Shown piece after piece: positions 40,101-55,100 of a DNA stretch of 64,000 bases (position 1 is its first letter; each line of letters begins with the position of its first letter). This stretch comes from Petrosia ficiformis (lineage: Eukaryota > Porifera > Demospongiae > Haplosclerida > Petrosiidae): assembly GCA_947044365.1 (NCBI GenBank), contig OX345636.1:36419212-36483211 (forward strand), given 5' to 3'. The notes under the pieces were generated by a model. The model saw only the letters and a list, made by a program, of their open reading frames with translations, did not search any database and was not told the origin of the DNA. A program made the translations under genes and the position numbers.

Positions 40101-43100
40101 ACAGTTCTGTGGCTTCAATCATGTGCATAAAATGTAATAGGTAAAGCTAGAATGAAGTATTTATTTAATTACTTTCATGAGTTCAGTATTCATTTATTTT
40201 CCTTTCATCCTCAGAACAGTGGGCATAGCTGGAGACGAAATGGCATGCAAAACATGGCATGAACGTTTTTGGCTAAATGTTTTGCAGGAGGAATGTGATT
40301 TTTACTGTATAGAATCAAGCAATCTTGATGGAAGTTAAGCAAATCAGTCATTGCACACTAACTAGCTAAACAAATATCTTGAGGTTGTGAAGATGTGACT
40401 CTCGATGAAAGAATCTTGAGAGACAGCAGTCTTTCTTAAGTCATTAACATATAAACAGTAAGTATGTTGCATGTATAGTGGTTTTGGCATTAGGGAAGCC
40501 CAGACCCTACTGGGTTAAGCCACTTAACAACATCCGTCCTTGCCTTCAGGCATCCAAGATACCCTGCAGAGTGAAGAAAGCAAGCAATCATCTCACAATT
40601 ATTTTGGCCCCCATGCCCTATCCTCAGTGTTCAAGAACTAATGTAGTAATTGTCTGCAACCACAACCAAACATTCAGACTACATTTCTACAGGCCTGTCC
40701 AAGGGCTGTAAGTGCAACTTCTCCTAGCTGTAATCAGCCTCATGCAACTATTCACTTGCAAATGTAACCATTATCGGGACCCACATCTCAGCAGCAGCAA
40801 GGGAAGTAGCTCGATTCATCGACTGTCCATTTGTCCCATGCAAATGTGGTCATCACACTAGGTAGGACATTGTTAAAGCAGTTGTGTAGGTTGCCTAACA
40901 TGCTAAGTCCCCAAATGGTTTTATTTGTGTGAATGCATTAGAATTCAGGGGTGGAGGGGCATGTCATGTAAACTTGGAATAATACATCATACTCCCTTCA
41001 TCTTCTGTCCATGTATATTCTGATGGATTGGATTCATGGGCTTATGGCACTCTTGCAAAGACTCATCAGTAACGCATCTCATGTTGTGTTTCTTCTATTT
41101 GTCAATTAGTTGCAGATGCAATCTCACACAACAATTTATGTTTTTTCTTATCCCACAGATTCCTCAGACCATGATATCACTATTGCTGAAGCAGAAGCCT
41201 AATTGGGGCTCCCAATATTAGACAGAGTTGTTTCAACGTTCTTTAGCCAAGGCATCTATCTCCCCAGTCCTATATCTTCCTATAAATAAGATCAGTGCCA
41301 CCACCTGAGTTTCTGCATCCTTGCAGGAAGAGACCTTTGTGAATTCATAATATATATGGCCAACAATTCACTGTCCTATAAGTCCATTTAGTTCTACTTG
41401 AATTGATTCTTTCAAATCTCCCATGGCCTAACTGAGTTTGCATCATTTCCTGCCTGGATTATGTGTTAAATAGTTAAGTGAAGAGGTTCTTTTATAAGCA
41501 AGGCACCTTCATATCACTTTGTCACAGGTGTTTGGCAGACATTACAGGTAGCAGGGTTCTCGTTTCTCAATTCAGTGATAACAGTTTCAAAATTGGGTTA
41601 GCTAAAACAGCTGCTCGAGTTAGCTTAAGTGACTCCATGGTCGAAACCCTGGGCCGATGGAAGTTCTCAGCACATATGCCCCTCATATCATAACTCCAAG
41701 AGAGTGCCTTATCTCCATTCCATCAATATTAGTGCTCTCCTGCTTTGTTTTCCTATTATTTTTGGTTTCTCATTGACTTGTTAAGTTACATGTTATAGAT
41801 TGATTTGTTCACTACTTGTTTGAATTAACCTGTTTTACTGTAACATATCATCATCTGCTGTAACATATATATTCATTTGGGATCAAAGAATAAGACACTT
41901 TGAGTGGACAATGAGGATTAAAACCCGATACTACTTGACTCTATGATCGAGGACACACCCTCTTGAAATATTCAAGATGCCATTTATATTACTTCACCCC
42001 ATTTGAGGTATTGACTAAATTCAGATTTTCTTGTTCAATTGTCTGGAATGTACAAATAATAGAAAATATTCATGATTCTGATATTGTAATTTTAGAGCGC
42101 CTGTTTCAAGCTTTTACTGGAGAAAGAGATTGTAGAGTGTTGAGTCATCAGTAACAATGTTTTATTATTGCAAAAAAAAACCAGCAAATAGAGAGAACTA
42201 CTTATATATATACACAAAATCAAAATGTTCAAGATCTCGTAGACCACGTGACAATATATGAATTTATTCCTCAGCGAAAAGAGTGACATCTGTTTAAGAT
42301 GAACTGGGAATACCATTGTTATCATAAGGATAGTGGATATAGTATACAAACTACAGCTTGTCTTCCGTTATTCTGAGCCACCGATCCATGTCTTTCTGTG
42401 AATAGAGAGAGAGCTTCATATATGTACGGTTGCATGTAATTATCTGCATAAACAGGTACCTGTAGTTCATGCTGACCTGGGATAGTTGTGGTGTTTTGAA
42501 TCGTGAATTGACATACGGTTCAAGCAGTTGGGTGTACCTTATGTGAAACTGATTTACCATATATATTAAGTGTCCTCTCCGCTAGGTTAACAGAACCATT
42601 ATACTTCATTAGGAAATGTCCCCCAGTATCTATGGCTTTTTTACAAGGTCTTCTGTCTAACTCAAGTGACTATTGGAGTTAGAGTGAATGTAGTCTTGCT
42701 AGGCAGAGTGGCAGACCCTCCAACTGCAAATGAGGGGAGGGTCTGGTAGCATAGGCAGATCACCCATGTGTATATATAACTGTAGCATGGCTCCTGGAAT
42801 CAACCAAGGAAAGGAGAAGAAGGCTAGATAAAGAGAGGAAACATTCTCATCATGAAAATATGGATTTAAGGCACTCTGGGCGCTAGGCTGTTTCTCGGAG
42901 TCTTCATGAAAAGAGTTCTGGTGTTAATACAATTAATCCCCTTTGTTATTGTATTTTATGTATTTTACAAATTGTCTATGCAAGTAAGCTTAATATGTTC
43001 ACTTTCTAAGCTAATTATAGATATTTTATGTGCGCGAGGCTGATCTGCATATATCTGTATGCCTAGTATACGTATATACAAAATTAAAAGAAAGTAATCA

Positions 43101-46100
43101 TGACTAAGACATCTAGTACAAGAGACAATTAGGCTGGATATAACATAGAGGGAGCCCTTTCACTACAGATAATAAAATTCCTATACAGAAAATTCTATAA
43201 TAACTATGTATCAATTGGATTCCACATGTAAACTATGGGATGTTTGCTACTTAAGTCTACCGAAATACTGCATAATATGCCCCCTCAATCAAAAATACAC
43301 GCATGCAATAACACTCAAAGGATTTACAAGAGCAGTAAACTTGTAGAAAATATGAATCATTGATATTACTTCTCATCTTTAATTTCATCCTGCTCTGAAA
43401 TTTATTAAATTATGAAATCATGAATTGAAAGATAATTATCCAAATCCTATAACAGTGTGCAGACTGTTATTTTGTAACTGATGACTAGCTTTTCATCATT
43501 CACATTAGTGTTAAATATGTGACAATGGGTATGCATAACAACATTTGTATAAAATAGTCTTGGTATGATCCATTACAAACTAACAAGTATACAATAAGTG
43601 TTTTGTACATTGACTAACCTCTAAAATAACTCTGCAAACAAGCCACTGAAATGAGTTAGTTGTATCTCGAGTAGGCAATACCTAAGAAAGAGAACAGAAC
43701 CATGATATATAACAATTACATACACAATGAAAACTTACAATAAAGATACTTAGTTTTTTCAAAATAGCATTTGAAACATTCGGTTTATTCTTGTTGTGGA
43801 GAAATTGATGAAATGCTGTTTCATCGGTTTCTACTAATGATGTATCTGTTGAACTGGTAAGAAGGTCATTCAGCTGAATCAAATCCAAGAACAGATCAGA
43901 TGGACGGTTGCATTTTTCATAGAATATGCTAACCATTTCAAAAAATAGTAAAATATCAGACCGTTTTCCTGGAGGATTTCTGTAGTGTAAAACAATGTTA
44001 CAGTACCACAATGATTCTAAATACTTGACTAATTAGTTGGCTGTTGGAATTGTATTCTTGGAGGTGAAATATACATGTATAGCTTCAGAACTAAAGTAGA
44101 AGGAGGGACCACTGACAAATGGTGGGCAGGCAAGTTCTTCTAATAAGAAATTAATTAAGTTAGGAACATTCTCTTAAAAACCCATACACTTTTTACATGT
44201 CTTGAAGCAATCAAGTAAAGCAGTATGTCCAGGTTTGCAACAATAACTTCAGCAAGACTAAAAAGAATTTTATGAAAGTATAATTATACCTTAAAATCCA
44301 AGCTTCAATGACTTTGTGATAGTCAGATTTGGAACAAACTAGGTCATCCTCTTCGACTATGATTTCACAATTTTTAAAGTAATCCATAAAAATCTGAGAG
44401 TAAATACATGTATTTGTCAATTTTAAATGAGTAAGATCTTTAATGACCTACTCAAATACATGCAGTATAATTATATACAATAAAAGCAACTGTTTTTATA
44501 CAATAGTTTAATTCAAAACAAAATGCAATCATGTTGCATTAAAATATCAACAGTCTGATCAACAAATTCTGAGCTGTCTGTAAACAGACGTAATGTTTGT
44601 TGGAGTAAGTTTTCATACATGGCGTATATGCTGTTGAACATATTGTTTGTTTGAGTGAGTTTTCATATATTAATTATGTATCAATGGCTTGATAGTTAGT
44701 TATACTGCCACACAACAAATACGATTATAGTTATACTTGTTCACATTGAATTGTTCTATTATTTTACACTCACAGAATCATCAGTGATCTGTCGTGACTT
44801 TGTATATTTCTCAATTACAAGAAATTGATGTGGGTCCAACAACTTCAAGCTCTCTTTGAATTTCACATATAACTGAATCAGATTAAAACAAACATCAAAC
44901 TGCATAATTAATAATTATGATTCCAAAAACTAAACAATTACTCTCTAAAGCTTTAATCTTCCCTACCTGTAATGACAAAGCTAAACTATAAATGCACATT
45001 CCCTTACCTTCTGCTTAATTGCTTCCAAGTGATTTTTAATTACTGCCTTCTCACTGAAAAGCAAGTCAATACAATGTGTATCATTATCACTGTGAACTTG
45101 GTCAAATGGTATGCTTTTGATTATTAGCTTCAGCCACTTGAAACATGTGTCAGTAAATGACTCCTTACAATTGCTGTCTTTCATGAATTTTTCAACAGCA
45201 AAAATAAATCCAATTCCCTGAAGATAAAAACTGGATTTAGAGAGATCTTTAAATATTTATCCCAAGCTCCCTAACAATAATAATCAGAGAGTACAGTAGT
45301 GCTCTCTATGTAGGGATGGCACGAAAAAAGATGGGTGCCCATACATTTCAATACAGATACGTTTTAATATATACACACATGCCTATTCATATCTAGTGTT
45401 TTTATAACTACTACACCTTTTAGATGGCCAAAGACTGTCATTAAGGTAGAGAACTGGTGAGTGGCAAAACTGGCAAAATCTTCATCATAATTATTATTAA
45501 TCAGTACTTTCCAGAAAAATCTTCTTTTTTTTTGTTTGTTAGACTAATACAGTGATTCTAGCACCATTCTAGTCGCATTCATAGTAAAATTCTCATCTAC
45601 TGGTAGCAAAATGATATCGTCAGATACTATAAAAGGAGACAGTCTCAATGACTACAAAGATTTGATCTCGAATTGGATGCCGTTTTTATAAATGTATTCA
45701 TTAATCGAGCCACATGGAATTTAATGTGCATTTGTATACTCAGAAACATTTGTGAGCTAATACATTTTTATATTAATGAATACAATAATATCATTAATAT
45801 TAAAGCCATGTATAACAATATTATATGCTATGATAAGCATTAGAATAATGAATGTTTGACATATAGTGACTGACACTACATTTTTTAGGCCTGCAGAGAG
45901 TGCTGTAAGTGAAATAGAGAATAGACATCATCTCTAAATGATAATCAATTCATAAATAATAGATGTATATACAAAAGTCTGATTGACCTTCATTGATGAA
46001 CAAACTGTAATGCATTTATGATTGAATGATTTTGTATGATACATAACTTACATCAGTATTTCTGCAATCTACAAAAACATATTCACACCATTGAGGAAAA

Positions 46101-49100
46101 AAAACAATGGAAACAATAATCAAAAAAAACATTTTCGATAAAAATGAATAAGATGTAGGAACGTCAAAACCCAAAACTCATGTGAACAAGGTTGGGAGAC
46201 TAACATAGTACCCAAAATTAAAGTAACCACTTCCATATAACCCTACATAAGTACAGCTCTTTGTATTTTGCTATATAACAGTGTAAATACTTATGTAGCG
46301 TTATATGGATGTGGTTTGTTTAATTTTGGGTACTATGTTAGCCTCCTAACTTTGCTTTTTGGGTTTTGACATCTTTCATTTTTATTGAGGATGTTTTTTA
46401 TTATTCTTGTACTTATAACAAATAAAGACAGTACCTCAGTAATCATGCCTCTCCAGTGTCCTTGAGTAGAAACTGCACTGAAGTTTGTGTAGTTTGTGTC
46501 TTTCAGTATATCACAATATGATGTACATAAGGGCATAATAAAGTCTGCCAAAAAATCAGTTTTCCAATCGTACTCTAGTTGCTTTGGAAGTGTAAGTAAA
46601 ACATTCCTGTATGTATACAAAATCAAATACTAGTTAACTGCCTTTTACTATGCGTTGCATTAGTGTGGTAAAAGTAATGAATTGACATTTTAATTACAGC
46701 TATAGCATTGTGCTCAGTACACTATAACTATAATTAAGCATCTTAAAGATGGACAAAATGTTCCAAAAAGGTGGAAGGGGCTTTTAAAAATTAAATTCTT
46801 ACATTATAATTGCTTCATTAATGTTCATTTGCAAGTGCTAAATTTTGAGTCACGTCATTATTACCATAACTTGAACATTTGACAAACATCCACTTTAGTT
46901 ATTAAGCATTATATTTGTATAGCTATATAGTACATCTGAAGCAAACAGCAAGCCAGCAATGATGCACCAATAACTATATAACTGTAGCAGTTGAGGATAT
47001 ATTAGGATATATGAGGATATATTAGACTATTGAATTTGCTTATGTAGAGAGATTTTCTTGACTTATAGTAGTAGACATTCTCCTTGAAATGCTTTTCCTC
47101 AACCTTGCTTTAGTAGCTCAGATGATAATGCATCTGACTAGCATTTCAAAGGTCTTGGCTTCACATCTGGTGTCTCCATTCGTATTGGAGTACTGGACTA
47201 GACTACTGGAAGAAGAGTTGCTACTAAAACCAATTAATGCAAACAACATGTTTGGTTAAATGCAGGAAGACAGCAAGGCAAGTGTATGAATATTTAGTTG
47301 TCAGGGCAACGTCCACATTCATTTTTAGTTACAGTATAACCTACGCATTTTAATAATTATGGCATCTGCACCAGACAAGGATCAACATACAATTTACATT
47401 TTAGGTGATACTAAATAATCAATTATTAAAATTAATGACTATTCTTGTCTCTTGGCTATTGCATACACTTTTCGTTCTCATTCGTGATGCCAAATGTTAG
47501 TGTTGCTTTATTTACTAATCACTTCCACCCCTCCCATCCTCAAGCTACTGTTTGGGCCAAAAGAAATAAACTGATATATATATATATACAATAAACAAAC
47601 AAAGATATTGAGTAGTTATGTTGACTTATGATAATGGCTAGCCATGACGATATTTAGTAACTCCTTAGAGCAACCAGTAATTTGATCGAAATTCACTCAA
47701 ATTGAAGGACCTTTAGGTTGACCAACAGGCTGAACTGTGATTCCATTTGGATGCTTCTCTAAAAGCTTGCAGGGTCCCAAGAAGGGCCTAGCAATCTATC
47801 GGCATTTTTTGGTGGTCTCATGCGACAAATATACCATGACTCCATCTCCCTCTGTCAGAAAAAGATTGTGATTCTCTGGTACTGTCATGGCTTTTGGTTC
47901 GGGAAGTATATAGTAATCATTGTAAATAATCAGACTCGAACTTCTGACAGTATCTCCCTATTACTTCATTTAAGATGCGATTGAAGTTGTCAACCAAACC
48001 ATCTGTTTGATGATGATAGGCTATGCTATTGACCTTTTTCGTAACACAAGTTGCATATGTATTGACTACCTGCTAGAAAGCAAGTTAGCTCCTCAATCTG
48101 AGGTCAACAACAGCTGTGCTATGGTCACAATGGCTTGAACTGAGGTGTGGTAAGCCTCAACCCATTTGGGTAGATAATCTACAACACAACAACGTACTTG
48201 TTTCCACGAACAGTCGGTGGTAACTCCATGTGATGTCTACTCCCTGTTTGTTCCATTGCATCACCTGTGAAAAAAACCAACACTTCTTGACTTACAGGGT
48301 TACACCAGGATCGTAATGTTTCTGTAGCATCTATAAAACAGGCCTTAACCCTCGGTGGCAACAACTTGTACATTTGCTCCGGCTTCATTATAAATAACAG
48401 CTCAAACTGTATTCCTGCAACTTCAGATGAAACATGCTCTATTGTAAGCCCTGTTCAAGCATTGGCTCTCAATTGACTTGCATGGCTTGGACCATGTTGG
48501 AAAAATTTTTTTTATCCTTTGAACTTTTATGATGGGAAACGATGGATAGAATTCCTGATCATAAGCAATAGCATCTAGACAACAGTGATGTGGGTACTTT
48601 GTAGCCATCATTCTCTGTGTACACTTTAAATGTAACTTCCCTTTGCTCTCTTGATGCATTTGAAAACGACATGCACAAATCACTGTAATGTTCAAGTGTA
48701 TATCCTTGTAATTATTAATTTTTGTAAGGTTGACTATGACTAATTGGATGGGTGCGTGGCATATGGTCAGAATATGGTGTGTTGTTTCTAATTGCATGGT
48801 TCTTAATAAATTTGTACAAAGAAAACTCTTAAAATATAACACATGCAAGTGAGCAGAGTTACATTTTGAGGTCCCATCGATACTTATTACAGATTTCTTG
48901 CATGAGTTACAAGGAATCAGAGGATTTGGAGAGCAGGTGCTAGCACAAGCATTAGGAAAAGATTTCAAAAAAGATTATTATGAGGTGTCTGCAGTTCTTC
49001 ATTCCAACTGACTTGGTGTATTTGGTGTGCAAGTCAGTGATATGTATATCGATAGGCTTGTTGATGCTCAAGATGATGACAAGCTACAGAGAAAACATGA

Positions 49101-52100
49101 TGCTGTAATGGAGTCATGGCTAGGCAACCCGGTATCACGTAATACTCAAATGAACAGCTTCATCATTTGGTTCGACGTGAACAAGTTAAGTGCAATTCGC
49201 GATTACATGTTGTGGCCCATTCAAAAGGAGTGCGGTTTAGGCTGTCCACATGAACCCTTCACTAAAAATGCAGGTGAGAGTATCAATGTTATTCTGAAAA
49301 ATAAGCTTGATTACCAATACTTCAAGGAATATAGGCTAAAAGTAGGATACTTCGATCGACAGAAGGGGAAATTGCTTCAGCTCCTGGACAGCCCCCAGAA
49401 GCAAAGATTGTTCTTAGCAACAGTAAATAAGTAGAAAGGTTGTGATTTTAGCTTTGACACCAGTCGCCCAAACTGGAAGTTGTTGGGACTCTGCTCTCAC
49501 TCCATTGCTGTAGCTGAACTGAATTGTAAACTTTTACAATTTACTTCTGCTCAAAATATAAATTGTAAAATTAGAATATCAACACAGTAACCACTTCTGA
49601 CTGGACAGCAGACATAATTTCAAGATTGCTTCCAGTGAGAGAGAAGTGGTGGAAGACGTTGGTGGGGTGGAAGTGATATTCGTTGATAGTTATGGTTGAT
49701 GATGGAGCAGACTCCATTCTATTGTTTTTAGTGAGGTATCTTATATATATAGTACTAACCAATTTTAAGGTACGTTGACAAAGCAACCTATTAACCGCTG
49801 CTGAGTTGTTAGCTTTGCTTATTTGCATGCTCACAACAAACACATGCCTCCCTGTTTACTGAGCGGCAGACACACTTGTGATCAAACTTATTTAAAGCAC
49901 GTTAATGATTACAACACTACATTACATATATAGTGATGTAATTAGAAAGAATGTGTGTCCTACATTCAGTGTATATTGCCATAATTGATTCACATACTTG
50001 ACTACCAAATGTACTCTTTTTTGTGATTGCAATAACATTGTTTCTCTTAACATATTTAATATTACAATAATGGTGTGACAAGGAATTGCTCAATTACAAA
50101 TTCATCCATAGTTTACCTTGCTTCAAGAAGTGTACAGACTCTTTTTCCAGGATTTACAAGATCTTTAAGATGTTTTGGCATGAAGTAACAGTCTGATGTA
50201 GATCTTATAATGATTTGAAACTGCAATCCTTCCTCTAACCACTGAATGTGGCTTGGTGATGTATATTGACGGTAGTTAATCTTAGCAGCATACTACAGAA
50301 GGGAAAAATACAGAAGTTTTTATAGTAAAAGTTTAAAAAACCATAAGTCTGTTTGTGTTTGCATTTCAGTGTTTAGAATCACCACAAGTATGAAATGTGA
50401 TTGAAAAATAAGTATTCCCAAATGTCATTGATAGAAAATATTTATTAGACAATACATAATATATATATATATATATATATATAATAGTTACAAATATGTA
50501 GTATACCATAGCTTTCAAGTGAATTCAATGAATATACCCTACAAGCATACACAAGGTGCTAAATTAAAGATATTTGACAGAACAAAATGAGGCCAAAATA
50601 TCAAGGTGTGAAACAGCCACGACTTTAATACTGAGTGGGAGTATAGTTGAATACATGTCAAAGACTTGGTTTAAAACTATACACTGTGGTTAATGATGTC
50701 ATACTACAATAGACATCCTCTGAACCACAATGCATAATAAGCAGCAAGGTGAGAAAATGTAGCTCCTAAAAAGACAAAGTTTTGTCTCTCAATTACCAAT
50801 TCTAAAATTCCCAGTTATGAACTAAATGCCTTTGTGTAGCGAAAGAATATGCTAAATTGATATTATTCACAAAGGTGACATTCTATCAGCCACAGCTGCT
50901 GCCATCCAGTTCTGCACCTCCTCTGGTACATGTGTTGCCCCTCCACTGTTATCAGTTACTACTATCCCAACGAGCTTTTGCATGCTATTTCAGCTTGCAT
51001 AATATGGACAGTAACACATAATACAAAAAAACTAGCATCAAAACTTGCAAGTACAAATTTAGTTTGCATTCAAAGACTGATGTATAAACTTTGAAGTAGA
51101 GCACATCTGAAGGTAGTTCTGATAAATATGAACGTCTTCAAGACATTCTTTAAAAAGCAGCTATTGCTTTCTTTGCAATTCTATGTGTTGTAATATATCC
51201 AACAGTTATAAAGGGTTTACTTTATGCAAATGATGCAAACTACAAGTCAGCCCAAGCTGATCTCTACAGGCCTGAAAGTTCTAGCAACATTCATAACAAA
51301 AAAAAAAACAGTCCAACAGCAAGAATGCAACAGAAGTACTGAGTGGTCAGAAATACCCCCACTCTTTCTCGTCTTAGCCCAATTCTAGCTGATTGACAAC
51401 GAAAATTGAATATAATCCTCTGGAGTCTACAGCAATAAAATCAGCCAAAGAAGCCTTTAAAACAGACATGAGTTCACGGTACAAGGAACATAGATGTAAA
51501 TAATGCTAGTGGTAAGGGTTTGGGTGCTGTTCTGGAACAAGAACAAGAAAATGGTAAGAATGACCCCATCTTGTATGTTAGTTGTAGACTATCAAAACAT
51601 GAAGGAAAATATGGTCTTACCGAGCTAGAAACCCGGGGAGTAGTTTGGGCAATCATGCACTACAGAGCATACCTCTGGGATCACCAATATACCATGTTTT
51701 GATTACAATGATTTGTAATGGTAATGACTATTATTTACTAAGATATCAAAGTAGTCAAATAGTGGTGGTAAGATGTGCTGCAGCTAACCTTCAATAAATG
51801 AGTTCCCCATTGGTTTTGAAGTTCACTTTTCAATCCACCAGCTTCTTTCAATATTGTCTGCGCAATAATAACTGAATTAAAATAAGAAAATTCAAGTAAA
51901 ACTACTGATCTTAAGATCTAAATTAATAAAGTACTAAATGAATGCACTCAGAGTGCAGAACCCTTGCCACAAGTGTGATTGGAACAAGAAAGATTACTGA
52001 CAAGAAAATAATTGTTTAACTGTAATAATATTTATTATAATTATTATAATGAGATTTAGTATATGTGTGTGTTACAACTTACACTCCAAGTCCTACCCAG

Positions 52101-55100
52101 AGTACATAATTCCTAGTATAAGAAACGCAGTGTTTAGAAAATGGTTTTGTGGGTGCAATCATGTGCATGAAATGAAATAGGTGGGGCTAGAAACTGACAG
52201 TCACAGCAGAAAACTTTGTGCCAGCTCAATGTTTTAGCTACTACCACTTCAATTGTACTTGATTTCAAGCTATGATTTGACAGCTATAGCCTTCAAACAA
52301 GACGAGTGAACTCTTGCTTCCAGACGTCTTGATGAAAGCTGTGAACTTGAACAGCAACCGTGAGTTACAAAAATTGTAATAACTTTAAAACCAAAAGATT
52401 TAGCAAACACTGTAGTTACTTTTGATCCTTGTATGATTGAAGTCTGCTAGTAGTATTTTCAAAGTGCTATTGTTCATAGGTTCGCTGGAACTTTGGGAAC
52501 ATACAATCAAACAGACACACTATGATTACAATAACCTTCTGTTCTGTCTATGCAGGCAAGAGTTAATAACTTAGTGTAGTAATCATTCATTACAATCAAT
52601 GGTGTCCTTCTCAGGTGAGGCTAATTACTTATTCAACCACAAACCCAAGAATCACAATATAAACTGATGTCATGAGACTGAACTCGGTATACTTTGACGA
52701 TTCTTCATCAAATCTTGCATCTACCTGCTCAGTCTTCAGAGTTAAGAACCCCTGTTTGCTTGTTTGAAAGTAGAAAGTTTTTTTTTATTTCTGTCACAGA
52801 ATGAAGGCCTAGCTACACTGTATCCAGTATTGTAATATTAATAGAGTTTTGCAGGATGAGATATTTTGACAACAAAAGCTCCTGTTTGATACATACACTT
52901 ACTGAGTGTAGTAATGCATGGATTAATTACATATAAATGTTTTTTCTATTGTCTGTATGTCTCCTATTATCTACGTATGTATTTACTCAGAATGTCCAGT
53001 CTGTATGTCTTCGATTTGGTCCTGAGCATGTAAAATCCACTTCCTCTATGTCACCATAAATTCTCAGTATGTTACTTTCATTTGATGGTAATTCTGATCT
53101 GTCAAATCTAATTTATTATACTGAACTAACTGAGTAGGTAGGCAGAAAGAAGTAAAACCAGGTGAAGAATCATCAAAGAATGATGAAACACAACAATGAT
53201 TTATAATATTATTTACAGCAATGGAATAGTATTAAAATAAAAATATCAGTTAAAGTTTGTTGCTATGGCAATTATCTCAACGGTCTGTGTATTCATAGTA
53301 TACACTGAGTTACATCAGTTTCTATTGTATTTTTTGGGAATGTGTGGTTAAATAATTAATAGACTGCTGTTTCAGAATCTCCGTTGAACACCATAAAAAA
53401 AATTTACTGCCAATGTACAGGAAGACTACTGATGAAAACTGAATTGTCCATGTCAAGCAATTTTGCCCATAATAAACATTATGATCGTCATTAATTTTAA
53501 AAAATACATGTACATACATTACATTTGTACATTACATTTCACTTATAGTCTAGATAATGCCTTTTTATAGTCGCATGGTATCTGATTTTAAAGACAAATA
53601 TGATCATGAAGGAAGTGTATATAATATTATATCATATTTGTCTTTTAAAATAAATACCATGTGATTATAAAAGGCATTATCTCAATTAGCTAGAGAATAA
53701 ATAAAATAGTGCACACGCTCACTCATTGGAATAGCTTTAGAGAAGAAATCACAAGGAAGTTCTGCCTTTGTGAGTGTCCAATGGTGCAGAAGATCCAAGA
53801 AAGAATTCCCAACATTCTTCCACCTTGTCTTTAGTGCCCCACTGATTTTCTCTGGTCTAAAAATGTGACCAAAAAGTACTCACATAATTGCTGATATCAA
53901 ACTCAAAGATTCAGCACTTGCTTATACCACTGCTGTTAATTAATTTAGCTCATATAATACCCAGAATGAGGAAACATCCTTAACTAAAAAGATATTCACC
54001 TTCACCATGACCAGAGACAAAATTCATAACTTTAGTTTGGAATCCCTGATAATCTTTTTACCTTCACAATTTTGGTATAATTACCTTTCTTGTGTGTGTC
54101 ACATTTCGCTATTGAGTTACAGTACAACCATGTATTAACCTTATGACATTAAACTATACACTGTAGTACTTATAAAGTCATTATATCCTAATTTTGAGGA
54201 CATTATGAATGTGAGCAGACTTTGCAACATATGTGCAACACAATTGAATATAAAAATTATGGTCTGCAGGGGCATTCCTATAATTGCTTTTACAAGATTG
54301 AATCTATATAATTAAGATTGTGTCATTTGCGCGAGTATGCTGAATTACGTTAAGGAAGTTGCGTCAATCCGGGGGGCTCCATCAAATAATGGGCATGGCA
54401 CATAAAAGAATGCACGCTCGAGCTACAGAGCAGCAGGAAGACTGCAATGAATACCAATAACTGTTGTATACAGCAGAGAAACAGTATAGAGATGATGCAA
54501 CAATTTTTAACAAGTAAGTATAACAAGTTTTTGAGTTTCAGATATGAGGAAGTCATCATTAATTTTAGAACCTCAAGAGAGTACTCCGTTTTTGTGGACT
54601 TAGACTGCAGTTACACTTACTTCTTCAGGCCCCAGATTTCAAGTACACAGCAAAGTAGATACATTAGTGCTCAGCAATGATTGACATATAGTCATCATAA
54701 AGCAATTATAGGGATACGTTTTCTTAATACAATTACCTTGTTATAATTGTAATTGTTATATTTGTACATTAACCCTATGGAAACAATATATACATAAGAT
54801 ATACAGGGATAGCTCTGGCTACACGTACATGTATAAATTCCCATGCATGGTAGTGATATCAATATGAAGGGTCAAAAAGTAAATCATATCTTAAAATGAA
54901 CCTTTAGTTGCCTTTCTAAGTGAGACTGTTTGTGCTGACACCTATATACTAAGAAAATGAAACCAAAAGAATTCCAAATCTCCCTAATACTTGTTTTAAG
55001 CTTGCTTTCAAAGTATCATACATATGTGTGTCCTTTGTACTACCAATACATACCTGTATTGTACAATGGTTTCCATGACCTTTTGTGGTTTTACCTTGAC

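Noticed and set aside
48423..48968. Minus-strand open frame of 181 codons between gypsy and MULE relics
   Set aside because: Composition resembles no known protein; its right part is antisense to the MULE relic; no transcript-like borders.
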